Positions 19,535-28,996 of a stretch of 64,000 nucleotides of DNA are shown here, piece after piece. A program made the translations under genes and the position numbers. The stretch is from Microbulbifer rhizosphaerae. Its GTDB lineage: Bacteria; Pseudomonadota; Gammaproteobacteria; Pseudomonadales; Cellvibrionaceae. Below the pieces are notes generated by a model. It made no database searches, had not been told where the DNA came from, and saw only the letters and a program-made list of their open reading frames with translations. The stretch is from contig NZ_JACHWZ010000014.1 in the NCBI RefSeq assembly GCF_014191725.1, positions 1 through 64,000 of the forward strand, written 5' to 3'. Every line of letters starts with the position of its first letter. Positions within the stretch are counted from its first letter, which is position 1.

Positions 19535-21283
19535 ACCGTATATTTCCGGCAGGGAGGAGGCCGCGGCGATGCCGAAGCCCTGGGCGTAGTCCACCCCCAT
19601 CAAGCGCAGCTTCTCCAGCAATTCAGGCGTCTCCGCGTATTCGGCGATGGTGCTGATCCCCATCCGCTTGGCCAGGTGGTCGACGGTGCTGACAATAGCG
19701 CTGTCGATCTCATCCTCGAGCATGTTGCGCACGAAGCTACCGTCTATTTTCAGGAAATCCACCGGCAGCTGGCGCAGGTAGGCCAGGGAGGAGACGCCGC
19801 GGCCGAAGTCGTCCAGGGCAAAGCTGCAACCGGCGGCGCGCAGTTTGTGGATAAAGATCAGCGCCCGCTCCAGGTTGTCGATGGCGCTGGTCTCGGTGAT
19901 CTCGAACTGCACCCGCGAGGGCGCCACACCGGCCTCGGTGAGTTCCTGCAGCACATAGTCCGCAAAAGTCTCGTCCCCCAGGCTGATGCCGGAAATATTG
20001 ATCGCGTAACTGAAGCCGCCCTCTCCCAGGCGCTGCTCAAGGGCCATATAGGCGAAGACCTTGCGGATCACCCAGCGGTCCACCTCCTCGATCAGGCCGT
20101 AGCGCTCCGCCGCCGGCAGGAACATTCCCGGGGAGATGATATCGCCGTTGCGACCGCGCATACGCACCAGTATTTCGTAGTGGTGGATACGTTGCCCCCC
20201 CTGCAGTGCCACCACCGGCTGGCGGTAGAGCAGCATGCGATCCTCCCGCAGCGCGGCGTTGATCTCCGCCACCCAGGTGGTCTGGCGGCGCTTCTCCAGC
20301 ACCTTGCGGGAGTCGCTGAACAGCTTGACCCGGTTGCGCCCCTGGTCGCGCGCGGCGCAGCAGGCGTCGTTGGCGGAGGCCAGCAGCTGGCTCGCAGCGG
20401 GCGCGTGGCAGTCCGCGGTCACTGCACCGATGGAAAACGCCACGCGGCTGTCGTTGCCCTCCCAGCGGAAGGCGAAGCCGTTTACCGCATCGAGCAGACG
20501 CAGCACGACACGGCGCGCCTCCTCCACAGTGCAGTCGCGCAGCAGGACGGCGAATTCGTCGCTGCCCACGCGGGCGAAGAGGTCGCCGCCGGACAGGCAG
20601 CGACGCAGCAACTGGGCCAGCTGCACCAACAGCTGGTCGCCGGCGCTGTAGCCCAGGGTATCGTTGACCACCTTGAACTGGTAGACATCCAGGTAAAGCA
20701 GCACATGGTGCTGGCGCTTGTCGACACACAGGGACAGTACCCGCTGCAGCTCGCTCTCGAAAAACTGCCGGTTGGGCAGCCGGGTGAGGGGGTCGTGGCT
20801 TGTCTGCCAGCTGAGGCGGGAGGAGATGCGCCGCGCGGCAGTGGTGTGGCGCAGTATCAGCACGAAGCTCTTCAGCGCCGCGGCCTCGCGCACCGCGATA
20901 ACCTGCACGTTCACCTCTACCGGTTCGGCGCCGTCGTCGATACGCAGGATACAGGCGCGGAATTCGCGCACACTGGGCAGATCGGCGGGATCGGTGGCGG
21001 GCAGCAGCGGCGGCAGCGGCGCGCCGTTCCTATCGGTGAGCTGCAGGCTGTCATTGAGCAACTGGCCCGGCAGCAATCCCACCAGGTCGCCGGTCATCTC
21101 ACTCACCAGCGGGTTGCTGTAGATCACCCGGCCCCGCGCATCGGTCACTATCACACCGTCGGCGATCTCGCCCAGGGCCACCTCCGCCGCCTGCAGGCTG
21201 AGTTGCCCGCCGGGCAGAAGCTCGTCCTCAACCTGGGTCAGCAGGCCGAGGTACTCGACGGATTTCGGATCAAATTCAGTCAA
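19520..21283 (-). CDS. PAS-GGDEF-EAL cyclic-di-GMP signalling protein
   Basis: A 587-residue protein without membrane segments. A PAS domain (about 30-140, GVIVTDARGRVIYSNP) is followed by a GGDEF domain with the altered motif GSDEF (about residues 180-315) and an EAL domain (about 330-575). The EAL motif reads EILVR, and the metal/loop motif DDFGRGVSSLAYL and KIDGSFV are kept. The phosphodiesterase is probably active and the cyclase weak or regulatory. This layout is typical of c-di-GMP hydrolases controlling motility and biofilm. The product ends NNAE, supplied by a repeat. Confidence 0.92.
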   Translation of the reverse strand: MTEFDPKSVEYLGLLTQVEDELLPGGQLSLQAAEVALGEIADGVIVTDARGRVIYSNPLVSEMTGDLVGLLPGQLLNDSLQLTDRNGAPLPPLLPATDPADLPSVREFRACILRIDDGAEPVEVNVQVIAVREAAALKSFVLILRHTTAARRISSRLSWQTSHDPLTRLPNRQFFESELQRVLSLCVDKRQHHVLLYLDVYQFKVVNDTLGYSAGDQLLVQLAQLLRRCLSGGDLFARVGSDEFAVLLRDCTVEEARRVVLRLLDAVNGFAFRWEGNDSRVAFSIGAVTADCHAPAASQLLASANDACCAARDQGRNRVKLFSDSRKVLEKRRQTTWVAEINAALREDRMLLYRQPVVALQGGQRIHHYEILVRMRGRNGDIISPGMFLPAAERYGLIEEVDRWVIRKVFAYMALEQRLGEGGFSYAINISGISLGDETFADYVLQELTEAGVAPSRVQFEITETSAIDNLERALIFIHKLRAAGCSFALDDFGRGVSSLAYLRQLPVDFLKIDGSFVRNMLEDEIDSAIVSTVDHLAKRMGISTIAEYAETPELLEKLRLMGVDYAQGFGIAAASSLPEIYGNNAE

Positions 21284-21429
21284 AGGTACAAGTCCACGCC
21301 TTATTCTTGTGTCTTGTGTCGGACGAGGGGGAACAGAGATAGAAGCCGGCGGCTCTGCCCGACCGGCGATACCGCAGCTCTGCCAACTCCGTCACACAAC
21401 ATAAAACACAGCCTTCGCTGGGCACGGGC

Positions 21430-22002
21430 TCAGAGATGCTGGCGCAGGAAGCTCTTCAGCTTCTCGTCGGCGAAAGCCCGCTGCAGGGTAGTGCTGAGCA
21501 GGCCGTTGACCCGTGCTTCCACTTCCGCGCGGTCGGGCTTGACCAGGCTCCGGTCCACGCCGCTGGTACTGTAATTGCCATAATAGGTGGCGCCGCCGAT
21601 GGTCACCTGCAACTGCACTTCGGCGGAGGTGTTTACCTTGCTGGTATAGAGCTTGTTCGGGCTGTCGTAGCTGAGCCCGGTCAGGTTGGCCACTACATGG
21701 ACATCCGCCGCTCCGCTTTCCACCGGGCGGAAAGACCAGGCCGCAAAGCCCTCGCTCAGGGCGTTCGCCATGGCGGTTTCCACGTCGTTGGCCAGGGTGA
21801 CGTTGGAACTATCCGCATAGACACCGCCCAGGGAGCCGAGGCCACCGCCGGGCAGCTTGTTGGCACCGCGCACATTGATCGTGTGGCCGGCGCCGATGGT
21901 GTCCGGCGCCACTTCCACTTGGGGCTGCAAGCGGATCTGCAGCGGACTGTGGGCACAGGCGGCGAGAGCAATGGCTCCCAGGAACAACAGCAATTTTTTC
22001 AT
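21430..22002 (-). CDS. YajG family lipoprotein
   Basis: The 190-residue product has a lipoprotein signal ending in lipobox LAAC with acceptor C16, then the YajG-type beta-rich domain. GGAGGAAG precedes the ATG. The family is widespread in gammaproteobacteria, sits in the outer or inner membrane and has no established function. It is the last gene of a minus-strand run of three (lipoprotein, copper chaperone, YajG) separated from the copper-chaperone gene by 20 bp, so co-transcription is likely. Confidence 0.85.
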   Translation of the reverse strand: MKKLLLFLGAIALAACAHSPLQIRLQPQVEVAPDTIGAGHTINVRGANKLPGGGLGSLGGVYADSSNVTLANDVETAMANALSEGFAAWSFRPVESGAADVHVVANLTGLSYDSPNKLYTSKVNTSAEVQLQVTIGGATYYGNYSTSGVDRSLVKPDRAEVEARVNGLLSTTLQRAFADEKLKSFLRQHL

Positions 22003-22022
22003 GACTTCCTCCAGAGTGAAAA

Positions 22023-22493
22023 TTATCCGTGGTGGTGGCGATGGGAGTCGGCAGTGGGCCGCAGCTTGCGCACCGACACCGAAATCTCGATCACCTGGCC
22101 GTCGGCAAAACGGAGCCGCAGCGGCAACTGGTCGCCGGCGCGCAGCCGCACCCCGTGCAGCATCAAGTGCACGCCCCCAGGCGCCATGCGCAGGCTGCCG
22201 CCCGCGGGCACTTCCAGCAGTTCCAGAGGGCGCATTCGGCTGACGCCGCCCTCCTCGACGGTGGTGTGCAGGTCGGCGGAGGCCTGGGCCCGGCCCGGCA
22301 GTTCCACCGCGAGCAGGCGTCGCGTCGCCGTACTGTGATTGTGCAGCGCCAGGTAAGCCGCACTCATTTCCACACCGGGCGGCGTCTCGCGGGCATAGCC
22401 CTCGACCTGCAGCGGAGCCTTCCGTCCCTCCTCTGCGCAGGAGACGGCGGCCAGCAACAGGGTAGCCAGCAGGAGCGCGGCGGTCCGGTTCAC
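22023..22493 (-). CDS. PCu(A)C family periplasmic copper chaperone
   Basis: A 156-residue exported protein; its signal ends near C19 (AVSC), possibly a weak lipobox. The DUF461 beta-barrel contains the copper-site pattern: H in ADLHTTVEEGGVSRM, the methionine in SRMRPL, and GGVHLML. A His-rich tail (SHRHHHG) may add metal-binding sites. Such chaperones deliver Cu(I) to cytochrome oxidase. Its ATG overlaps the stop of the upstream lipoprotein gene by 4 bp, indicating coupled translation. Confidence 0.88.
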   Translation of the reverse strand: MNRTAALLLATLLLAAVSCAEEGRKAPLQVEGYARETPPGVEMSAAYLALHNHSTATRRLLAVELPGRAQASADLHTTVEEGGVSRMRPLELLEVPAGGSLRMAPGGVHLMLHGVRLRAGDQLPLRLRFADGQVIEISVSVRKLRPTADSHRHHHG

Positions 22494-23227
22494 TGCCCCC
22501 CCTCCCGCGCCGGCTGTGTCAGCAGCAGTTGGGGCGAAGCACCCAGTTTGATATCCCCTCGCACCCGGTACCCGGGCACCGCCTCGCGCAGCTGCTGGTA
22601 GACCCAGCGGCCCTCGGCGTCGTTGCGGGCGACGATAATCACCCGCAGCTCCTCGCGGCGAATGCGCAGCGCAGTATTGCGCAGCAGTTCAACTATCGCG
22701 TCGGAGCGGGCCGCCAGTTGCGCCGCGGGCAGGGGCACTGACTCCCCCTCAGGCAGGTTTACACTGGCGCGACTGCGCTCGCGGGCCAGTTGTGCGCGTA
22801 CTTCCGCAGTCAACGGGTTGCCCGGGGCCAGCTCTTCAGCGCGGTTCAGGAAACTGTTCACCTCACCGAAGGCGCGCCGGCGCAGGGCATCGCGGGCGCT
22901 CGCCACCAGTTCCAGCACGATGCTCTGGATGCCGCTGGCGGCGCGGGTGTTGCCCGGGTCCAGTTGCCGCACTCTCAGGTAGTGATCGAAGGCGCTGGCT
23001 CCTGCGGGCTCGGTGAGGAACCCCTTCCGCTCCGCCTCCTCGGCGCGCTGCAGGAAGTAATTCACCGCCCGCTGGCGGATCTCCTCCGGCGACGGCCCCC
23101 GCGGCTCCACCGGCTGAGGTTGCGGCGCCGGCTGGGGTTGCGGCGGGGCACTGCCGCCGCAACCGGCCAGCCACAACAGGCACGCCAGCACAAGACCACC
23201 GCTGCGGAAGATATTCGCCGACGACAA
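22490..23227 (-). CDS. Uncharacterised lipoprotein with TPR-like helical region
   Basis: The 245 residues begin with a signal ending in LAGC (acceptor C23), then a Pro/Gln linker (PQPQPAPQPQP). A helical region resembling tetratricopeptide repeats (about 50-160, HYLRVRQLDPGNTRA, RAEELAPGNPLT) and a small alpha/beta domain follow. I recognise no named family. It starts at TTG 23227 behind AGGGGCAAGG. It heads the operon with the copper chaperone and YajG, and diverges from dsbD. A role in envelope or copper handling is only a guess from context. Confidence 0.7.
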   Translation of the reverse strand: MSSANIFRSGGLVLACLLWLAGCGGSAPPQPQPAPQPQPVEPRGPSPEEIRQRAVNYFLQRAEEAERKGFLTEPAGASAFDHYLRVRQLDPGNTRAASGIQSIVLELVASARDALRRRAFGEVNSFLNRAEELAPGNPLTAEVRAQLARERSRASVNLPEGESVPLPAAQLAARSDAIVELLRNTALRIRREELRVIIVARNDAEGRWVYQQLREAVPGYRVRGDIKLGASPQLLLTQPAREGGQ

Positions 23228-23362
23228 GACCTTGCCCCTCCACTGTTGTTATGTTGCTCGCTATACTGCCGGCACGGCGGCCTTCAGCGGGCCAGAATGA
23301 ACCCCAGCCGGGCCCGGGCAGTCGAACCTGTACGCACCCGACTATAATGAATTTTTATTCCC

Positions 23363-25153
23363 ATGGCTGTGAAGACCGGCAGTTTCCACAAAAATTTCCT
23401 CGGCGCACTGGCTGTACTGATTTTTTTTCTCGGCAGCGGCGCGACCGCGCAACCGCAGCCCCCTTTCTCCGGCCAGTCGCCGGGGGCCTCGCAGGACGCC
23501 GAGTTCCTGCCGGTGGACGAGGCCTACCAACAGGACTTCCTGTTTTCGGGGCAGGGAACCAGCGCCATCTTCCAAATAGCCCCCGGCTACTATCTTTACC
23601 GCGACAAACTGGCCCTGTACCGGATCGACGGCAATCAAAAGACGCCCCTGCCGCTGACCCTGCCGGAGGGCGAAGTTATCTGGGACGATTACTTCGAGAA
23701 GGAAACCGAAGTCTACCGGATACAGTTGGAAGTGCCGCTGGCGCTACCGCGGACAGACAACCCGCTACAGTTGGAAGTGCACTACCAGGGCTGTGCCGAC
23801 GCCGGTCTCTGCTATCCACCCCAGGTGCGCCATTTCTCCCTCGACCCCGCCACCGGCACCGCCGAACCGGTATCCGCCCCGGGGATCGGGGGCGGTGCCA
23901 GCCCGCCCCCGACAACCGGGAGCAGTTCCAGCCTGGCCCTCCCGATAGCGTTGCTGTTGGCGTTTGCCGGCGGCCTGCTGCTGAACCTGATGCCCTGCGT
24001 CTTTCCGGTGCTCTCCATCAAACTGCTGGCGATCGCCCAACTGCCCGGTGGGCGGCAGCGGCACGGCTGGTCCTACAGCGCCGGGGTGGTATTGAGCTTC
24101 GTGCTGATCGCGGCATTGATGCTGGCCCTGCGGGCCGGCGGCCAGGCGGTGGGCTGGGGCTTCCAGTTGCAGTCCCCGGCGCTGATCGCGGCACTGGCAT
24201 ACCTGTTTTTCGCCATGGGCCTCGGTCTGTCCGGGGTGGCGGAATTGGGCGGGCGGCTGATGGGGCTGGGCAGCAGCCTAGGCACCGCCAAGGGCCTGGG
24301 TGGCTCCTTCGCCAGCGGTGTGCTGGCCACGGTGGTGGCGAGCCCCTGCACCGCTCCGCTGATGGGCTCGGCGCTCGGTTTCGCGGTAACCCAGCCCGCC
24401 GCGGTGGCGCTGTCGGTGTTCGCCGCCCTGGGCGCGGGGATGGCGGCGCCCTTCCTGCTGCTCACCTATATCCCGGCGCTGACGGACCGGCTGCCGCGCC
24501 CCGGCCCCTGGATGGACAAACTGAAACAGCTGCTGGCCTTCCCCATGTATCTCACCGCGGTGTGGCTGCTCTGGGTACTGGGCCGGCAGACCGGCAGCGA
24601 CGGCGTGGCCCTGGTACTGGCGGGGGGTGTGGGCATCGCCTTCGCCCTGTGGCTGTGGCCGCGCCCGGACTGGCACTGGGGCAGGGGCGCGGTGGCGATA
24701 ACCGCACTGGCTGCCGCAGTCCTGCTGCTGCCGCGGCTACCCGACGGCGGCGGGACTCCCAAGACCGCCGGCTACTGGCAGGCCTACTCCCCGGAGCGGC
24801 TGGAGAGCGCCCGCGCCGAGGGCCGCCCGGTGCTCGCCAATATGACCGCGGCCTGGTGCATCACCTGCCTGGCCAACGACAAGATGGTGCTGGCCAGCGA
24901 TACCATCTCCGGTGCGGTGCAGGAACTGGGCGTGGTCGCGCTCAAGGGCGACTGGACCAACCAGGACCCGCAGATCAGCGAGCTGCTGGCCCGCTACGGG
25001 CGCACCAGCGTGCCCCTCTACCTCCTCTACCCCGCCGGTGGTGGCGAGGCCAAGATACTGCCCCAGGTACTCACCCGCGATGGGCTGCTGGCGGAACTCC
25101 GTGCGGCCGCGGGAGCAGCAGGTAACGGAAAACAGGAAACCGTGTCGAGATAA
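23363..25153 (+). CDS. dsbD: Thiol:disulfide interchange protein DsbD
   Basis: Moves electrons from cytoplasmic thioredoxin to periplasmic DsbC/DsbG and cytochrome c maturation. The 596 residues comprise a signal peptide, the alpha domain with a cysteine pair (CADAGLC), an eight-helix membrane domain with NLMPCVFPVL and SPCTAPLMG, and the gamma thioredoxin domain with AAWCITC. All three cysteine pairs are present. Length is normal. The ribosome site before ATG 23363 is weak. It heads the aroQ-accBC block, as in Pseudomonas. Confidence 0.95.
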   Translation: MAVKTGSFHKNFLGALAVLIFFLGSGATAQPQPPFSGQSPGASQDAEFLPVDEAYQQDFLFSGQGTSAIFQIAPGYYLYRDKLALYRIDGNQKTPLPLTLPEGEVIWDDYFEKETEVYRIQLEVPLALPRTDNPLQLEVHYQGCADAGLCYPPQVRHFSLDPATGTAEPVSAPGIGGGASPPPTTGSSSSLALPIALLLAFAGGLLLNLMPCVFPVLSIKLLAIAQLPGGRQRHGWSYSAGVVLSFVLIAALMLALRAGGQAVGWGFQLQSPALIAALAYLFFAMGLGLSGVAELGGRLMGLGSSLGTAKGLGGSFASGVLATVVASPCTAPLMGSALGFAVTQPAAVALSVFAALGAGMAAPFLLLTYIPALTDRLPRPGPWMDKLKQLLAFPMYLTAVWLLWVLGRQTGSDGVALVLAGGVGIAFALWLWPRPDWHWGRGAVAITALAAAVLLLPRLPDGGGTPKTAGYWQAYSPERLESARAEGRPVLANMTAAWCITCLANDKMVLASDTISGAVQELGVVALKGDWTNQDPQISELLARYGRTSVPLYLLYPAGGGEAKILPQVLTRDGLLAELRAAAGAAGNGKQETVSR

Positions 25154-25345
25154 ACGCGATGCGTCCCCCTGCCGCCCGAACGCTTCCCAAAACAGCCTTT
25201 GTAGCCAACTTCCCGGGCAATCGGGCCACCCCTCCAGCGGTTTTGCGGGGATTTTCAAGGAAACTTCGCCGAACTGCGGCTAACTTCAATAAACTGTGCG
25301 CCAGGCATGGACAGAGGGTCACTTTTGCGGCACACTCGCCGCGGC

Positions 25346-25374
25346 ACTCGGGATTTCTCACTGGAAATCCGAGT
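25346..25374 (+). terminator. Bulged hairpin between dsbD and aroQ
   Basis: ACTCGG plus ATTTC (25346-25357, one bulged G) pairs with GAAAT plus CCGAGT (25364-25374), followed by TTTAT. It could terminate dsbD transcription. The rest of the 289-bp spacer (25154-25442) shows no gene; the aroQ promoter must lie here but I cannot place it. Confidence 0.4.
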
Positions 25375-25442
25375 TTATCGGCAAGATAGCCAATTTTCGT
25401 TTGATTTTTGTCACCTTTCGCGCTTTTTCTGCAGGGCAACCT

Positions 25443-25886
25443 ATGGCAAATCTCCTTCTGTTGCACGGCCCCAACCTTAACCTGCTCGGCACCCGCGAGC
25501 CGCAGATCTACGGTGCCACCACCCTGGCACAGATCGACAGTGATGCCCTCGCCCAGTGCGCCGCCGCCGGCCACCAGTTGGAAACCCTGCAGAGCAACAG
25601 TGAAGCGGAACTGATCGGGCGAATCCAGGCAGCCGCCGGGAAAGTGGACTTTATCGTGATCAATCCCGCCGCCTTCACCCACACCAGCGTGGCACTGCGC
25701 GACGCACTGGCGGCGGTGGGCATCCCCTTTGTCGAGGTGCATCTGTCCAACCCCCACGCGCGTGAGGAATTCCGCCGCCACTCCTATTTTTCCGACCTGG
25801 CCCGGGGGGTGGTGTGCGGCTTCGGCGCGCTCAGCTACACCCTGGCAATCCAGGCGGCCATACAACACATTGAACAACCCCAATAA
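25443..25886 (+). CDS. aroQ: 3-dehydroquinate dehydratase, type II
   Basis: Third step of the shikimate pathway. The 147-residue product carries the type II signatures [12 protein letters not shown] (lid arginine and catalytic region, 8-19), [26 protein letters not shown] and [15 protein letters not shown]. The catalytic position usually held by tyrosine downstream of the lid is filled by Y in EPQIYG. Length is normal for the dodecameric enzyme. The open frame extends upstream, but ATG 25443 gives the canonical start. It is followed by accB after 34 bp. Confidence 0.95.
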   Translation: MANLLLLHGPNLNLLGTREPQIYGATTLAQIDSDALAQCAAAGHQLETLQSNSEAELIGRIQAAAGKVDFIVINPAAFTHTSVALRDALAAVGIPFVEVHLSNPHAREEFRRHSYFSDLARGVVCGFGALSYTLAIQAAIQHIEQPQ

Positions 25887-25920
25887 CTAACGGTATTCAA
25901 CCAGAACTGCGAGAGAAACT

Positions 25921-26370
25921 ATGGATATCCGCAAGATAAAAAAACTGATTGAGCTGCTCGAGGAATCGGATATCGGCGAGCTGGAGATCAAGGAAGGCGA
26001 GGAATCCGTGCGCATCAGCCGCGGCTCCGCCCACCTGGCGGCCCCGGCAGCGTTCGCGCCGGTAGCGCCACCCCCCGCGGCTGCTCCCGCACCGGCACCC
26101 GCGGCGGCGGAACCGGAAAGCGTGCCCGCACTGAGCGGCCACCAGGTCAAATCCCCCATGGTGGGCACCTTCTACGCCGCCTCCAGTCCCGGCGCCGAGC
26201 CGTTCGTCAAGGAGGGTCAGCAGGTCAAGGTCGGCGACGTGATCTGTATCGTCGAGGCGATGAAAATGATGAATCAGATAGAGGCAGACAAGGCCGGTAC
26301 CATCGAGGCCGTTCTGGTGGAGGACGGCCAGCCGGTGGAGTTCGACCAGCCGCTCGTGACCATCGTCTGA
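25921..26370 (+). CDS. accB: Biotin carboxyl carrier protein of acetyl-CoA carboxylase
   Basis: Carries the biotin that shuttles CO2 between AccC and AccAD in the first step of fatty acid synthesis. The 149 residues show an N-terminal helical region, an Ala/Pro linker (about 40-72) and the biotinyl domain with EAMKMMN, in which K115 is biotinylated. GAGAGAAAC precedes the ATG. accC begins 15 bp after the stop. Gene order aroQ-accB-accC is conserved in many gammaproteobacteria. Confidence 0.97.
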   Translation: MDIRKIKKLIELLEESDIGELEIKEGEESVRISRGSAHLAAPAAFAPVAPPPAAAPAPAPAAAEPESVPALSGHQVKSPMVGTFYAASSPGAEPFVKEGQQVKVGDVICIVEAMKMMNQIEADKAGTIEAVLVEDGQPVEFDQPLVTIV

Positions 26371-26385
26371 GCGGGGTGAAACAGC

Positions 26386-27726
26386 ATGTTTGACAAAGTA
26401 CTGATCGCCAACCGAGGCGAAATCGCGCTGCGCATACTGCGCGCCTGCAAGGAGATGGGCATCTCCACCGTGGCGGTGCACTCCCAGGTGGACCGCGACC
26501 TGAAGCATGTGCGTCTGGCGGACGAGGCGGTGTGCATCGGCCCCAACCCCTCGCCGCAGAGCTACCTAAACATCCCCGCGATAGTCTCCGCGATGGAGAT
26601 CACCGACGCGGTGGCAGTGCACCCGGGCTACGGCTTCCTGGCAGAGAACGCCAACTTCGCCGAACAGGTGCAGAAGAGCGGCTTCACCTTTATCGGCCCG
26701 GACCCGGACGTGATCCGCCTGATGGGCGACAAGGTCTCCGCCATCGCCGCGATGAAAAAGGCCGGCGTACCCACGGTGCCTGGCTCCGACGGCCCGCTCC
26801 CCGCCAACGGCGAGCGCTGCCTGGAGATAGCCCGCAACATCGGCTACCCGGTGATCATCAAGGCCGCCGCCGGCGGCGGCGGGCGCGGCATGCGGGTGGT
26901 GCACACTGAAGCGGCACTGCTGAACGCCATCTCGGTAACCAGATCGGAGGCCGGAGCGGCCTTCGGCGACAGTACCGTATACATGGAGAAATTCCTGCAG
27001 AACCCACGCCATGTGGAAATCCAGGTGATGTCCGACGGCCAGGGCAACGCCATACACCTGGGCGATCGCGATTGCTCGCTGCAGCGGCGACACCAGAAAG
27101 TGCTGGAGGAGGCCCCCGCGCCGGGCATTCCCGACGAAGTGCGCGCGCAGGTGCAGCAGGCCTGTGTGCAGGCCTGTATCGACATCGGTTACCGCGGCGC
27201 CGGCACCTTCGAATTCCTCTACGAGAACGAGCGCTTCTTCTTTATCGAGATGAACACCCGCATCCAGGTGGAGCACCCGGTGACCGAGATGGTCACCGGC
27301 GTGGACCTGATCAAAGAGCAGATCCGCGTGTGCGCAGGCGAGAAGCTGTCGTTGCGGCAGGAGGATATCCAGATCCGCGGCCACGCCTTCGAGTGCCGGA
27401 TCAACGCCGAGGACCCTAAGACCTTCTTCCCCTGCCCCGGCAAGGTGAGCAACTTCCACGCCCCCGGCGGCCTGGGCGTGCGGGTGGACTCGCACCTCTA
27501 CTCCGGCTACACCGTGCCCGCCAACTACGATTCGATGATCGCCAAAGTCATCACCCATGGCGAAGACCGCGAGACGGCGCTGGCGCGCATGCGCGTGGCC
27601 CTCTCCGAACTGATCGTCGACGGCATCAAGACCAATATCCCGCTGCAGGAAGACCTGGTGCGCGACAGCGCTTTTGCCGAGGGCGGGGTGAATATTCACT
27701 ACCTCGAGAAGAAGCTGGGGCTTTAG
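26386..27726 (+). CDS. accC: Biotin carboxylase subunit of acetyl-CoA carboxylase
   Basis: ATP-grasp enzyme that carboxylates the biotin on AccB with bicarbonate. The 446 residues show the N-terminal [12 protein letters not shown], the ATP-binding glycine loop [10 protein letters not shown], and the catalytic segment [13 protein letters not shown]. Length equals E. coli AccC to within a few residues. GGGGTGAAAC upstream of the ATG gives a ribosome site. It forms one operon with accB. Downstream are about 300 bp of repeats before prmA. Confidence 0.97.
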   Translation: MFDKVLIANRGEIALRILRACKEMGISTVAVHSQVDRDLKHVRLADEAVCIGPNPSPQSYLNIPAIVSAMEITDAVAVHPGYGFLAENANFAEQVQKSGFTFIGPDPDVIRLMGDKVSAIAAMKKAGVPTVPGSDGPLPANGERCLEIARNIGYPVIIKAAAGGGGRGMRVVHTEAALLNAISVTRSEAGAAFGDSTVYMEKFLQNPRHVEIQVMSDGQGNAIHLGDRDCSLQRRHQKVLEEAPAPGIPDEVRAQVQQACVQACIDIGYRGAGTFEFLYENERFFFIEMNTRIQVEHPVTEMVTGVDLIKEQIRVCAGEKLSLRQEDIQIRGHAFECRINAEDPKTFFPCPGKVSNFHAPGGLGVRVDSHLYSGYTVPANYDSMIAKVITHGEDRETALARMRVALSELIVDGIKTNIPLQEDLVRDSAFAEGGVNIHYLEKKLGL

Positions 27727-27735
27727 CCTGGGAAC

Positions 27736-27795
27736 GCGGAGCTCCAGCTCCGCTTGCGGGCCGCAGGCCCGCCCAGAAGCGGAGCTGAAGCTTCG
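27736..27795. repeat. GCGGAGCT/GCGGGCC double-hairpin repeat, copy 1
   Basis: GCGGAGCT-CC-AGCTCCGC (27736-27753) is followed by GCGGGCC-GCA-GGCCCGC (27756-27772), then another GCGGAGCT half. A second copy is at 33509-33545 and a degenerate third at 49558-49600. It lies just after accC and may stabilise or end the transcript. Confidence 0.75.
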
Positions 27796-27812
27796 TAAGC
27801 AGAGTCCACGGC

Positions 27813-27935
27813 GGTCCTACTGCCGGGGCAGTTTGCGGGACACGGGCTGGGCGCCCCCCTTAATCCATCCCTGGAGGCTTGTCCGCGAGGTCCCTCTCGC
27901 AGACACTCCCGCAAACTGCCCCCGACAGCAGGACC
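27813..27935. repeat. Long intergenic inverted repeat, copy B
   Basis: Arms 27813-27840 and 27907-27935 pair with two mismatches and one 1-nt gap. The interior, read on the minus strand, has TCTGCGAGAGGGACCTCGCG as in copy E, and on the plus strand GGGCGCCCCCCTTAAT as in copy D. Interior orientation is opposite to copies A, C and E. It stands between accC and prmA, both on the plus strand. Confidence 0.85.
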
Positions 27936-27969
27936 TTCGCATTTGGCTTATGTATTCTTCCTCATCCTG

Positions 27970-27993
27970 TCGCGGCCATGGGCCGCTCCTACA
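27970..27993. repeat. REP-like unit GTAGGAGCGGC (minus strand)
   Basis: TCGCGGCCATGGGCCGCTCC followed by TACA is the reverse of the TGTAGGAGCGGC...GGCCGCGA palindromes widespread in pseudomonads. Further copies are at 34939-35026, about 52269-52291 and about 4703-4717. The unit lies 35 bp before prmA. Confidence 0.7.
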
Positions 27994-28027
27994 ATTTGTT
28001 CATTGATTACTGGTACCTGACACCCCA

Positions 28028-28909
28028 ATGCCCTGGCTACAACTCCGCATAGACACCAGCCGCGAACAGGCGGAAAAAATCGAGGACGCGCTGCTGTTTG
28101 CCGGCGCTGCCTCCGTCACCCTGCAGGACAACGCCGACCAGCCGATTCTTGAGCCCGGTCTGGGGGAGACTCCGCTGTGGGACAACACTCGCATCACTGG
28201 CCTGTTCGACGCCGCCGTGGACACCGCGGTCACCGAGGCCAAAGCCGCCTCCTTCCTCTGCGAACCACTGCCCAATGCCCGCTGGGAGCAGTTGGAAGAC
28301 AAGGACTGGGAGCGGGAGTGGATGAGCCACTACAAGCCCATCCAATGCGCCGACAACCTGTGGATCTGCCCCAGCTGGTGCGAACCGCCACAGACGGAGG
28401 CGGTCAACCTGCTGCTGGACCCGGGCCTCGCTTTCGGCACCGGCACCCACCCCACCACCTTCCTGTGCCTGCAGTGGCTGGCCGCGGAGCCGCTGGCGGG
28501 GAGGGCTGCAATCGATTTCGGCTGCGGTTCCGGCATCCTCGGCATCGCCGCGCTGCTGCTGGGAGCGGAGCGCGCCATGGGCACCGACATCGATCCCCAG
28601 GCGCTGCTCGCCAGCCGCGACAACGCCGAGCGCAACGGCATAGATCCGGGGCGCTTCCCGGTCTACCTGCCGGACCAGCTGCCGCGGGAACCGGCGGATA
28701 TCCTGCTGGCCAACATTCTCGCCGGCCCCCTGGTGGAGCTGGCGCCACAACTGGTGGAACTGACCAGGACCGGCGGTCGCCTGTGTCTGTCCGGCGTGCT
28801 CGCCACCCAGGCGGAAGCGGTGAAAGCCGCCTATCGCCAGTGGGTGGACTTCGACGAAGATGGGCAGCGGGAGGAATGGGTGCGTCTCAGCGGCACCCGT
28901 GTTCGCTAG
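28028..28909 (+). CDS. prmA: Ribosomal protein L11 methyltransferase
   Basis: SAM-dependent enzyme that trimethylates several sites of ribosomal protein L11. The 293 residues have an N-terminal substrate-recognition domain (about 1-60), a linker and a Rossmann methyltransferase with GLAFGTGTHPTT, motif I DFGCGSGILGIAALLLGA and NILAGPL. The start agrees with the typical PrmA N-terminus MPWLQL. Following accC is the order seen in Pseudomonas, but here repeat DNA separates them, so it may have its own promoter. Confidence 0.96.
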   Translation: MPWLQLRIDTSREQAEKIEDALLFAGAASVTLQDNADQPILEPGLGETPLWDNTRITGLFDAAVDTAVTEAKAASFLCEPLPNARWEQLEDKDWEREWMSHYKPIQCADNLWICPSWCEPPQTEAVNLLLDPGLAFGTGTHPTTFLCLQWLAAEPLAGRAAIDFGCGSGILGIAALLLGAERAMGTDIDPQALLASRDNAERNGIDPGRFPVYLPDQLPREPADILLANILAGPLVELAPQLVELTRTGGRLCLSGVLATQAEAVKAAYRQWVDFDEDGQREEWVRLSGTRVR

Positions 28910-28953
28910 CACCCACTCACCCCTGGAAGCCCGCCCTTGCCCAAGGTATCGAT

Positions 28954-28974
28954 GGCCGCCTAAACTTGGCGGCC
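28954..28974 (+). terminator. Hairpin after prmA
   Basis: GGCCGCC (28954-28960) pairs perfectly with GGCGGCC (28968-28974) around TAAACTT. It has no clear T tract. It lies between prmA and the DUF3426 gene and is a possible terminator or processing site. Confidence 0.4.
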
Positions 28975-28996
28975 GAACAAAAACTGCCGAAACCGA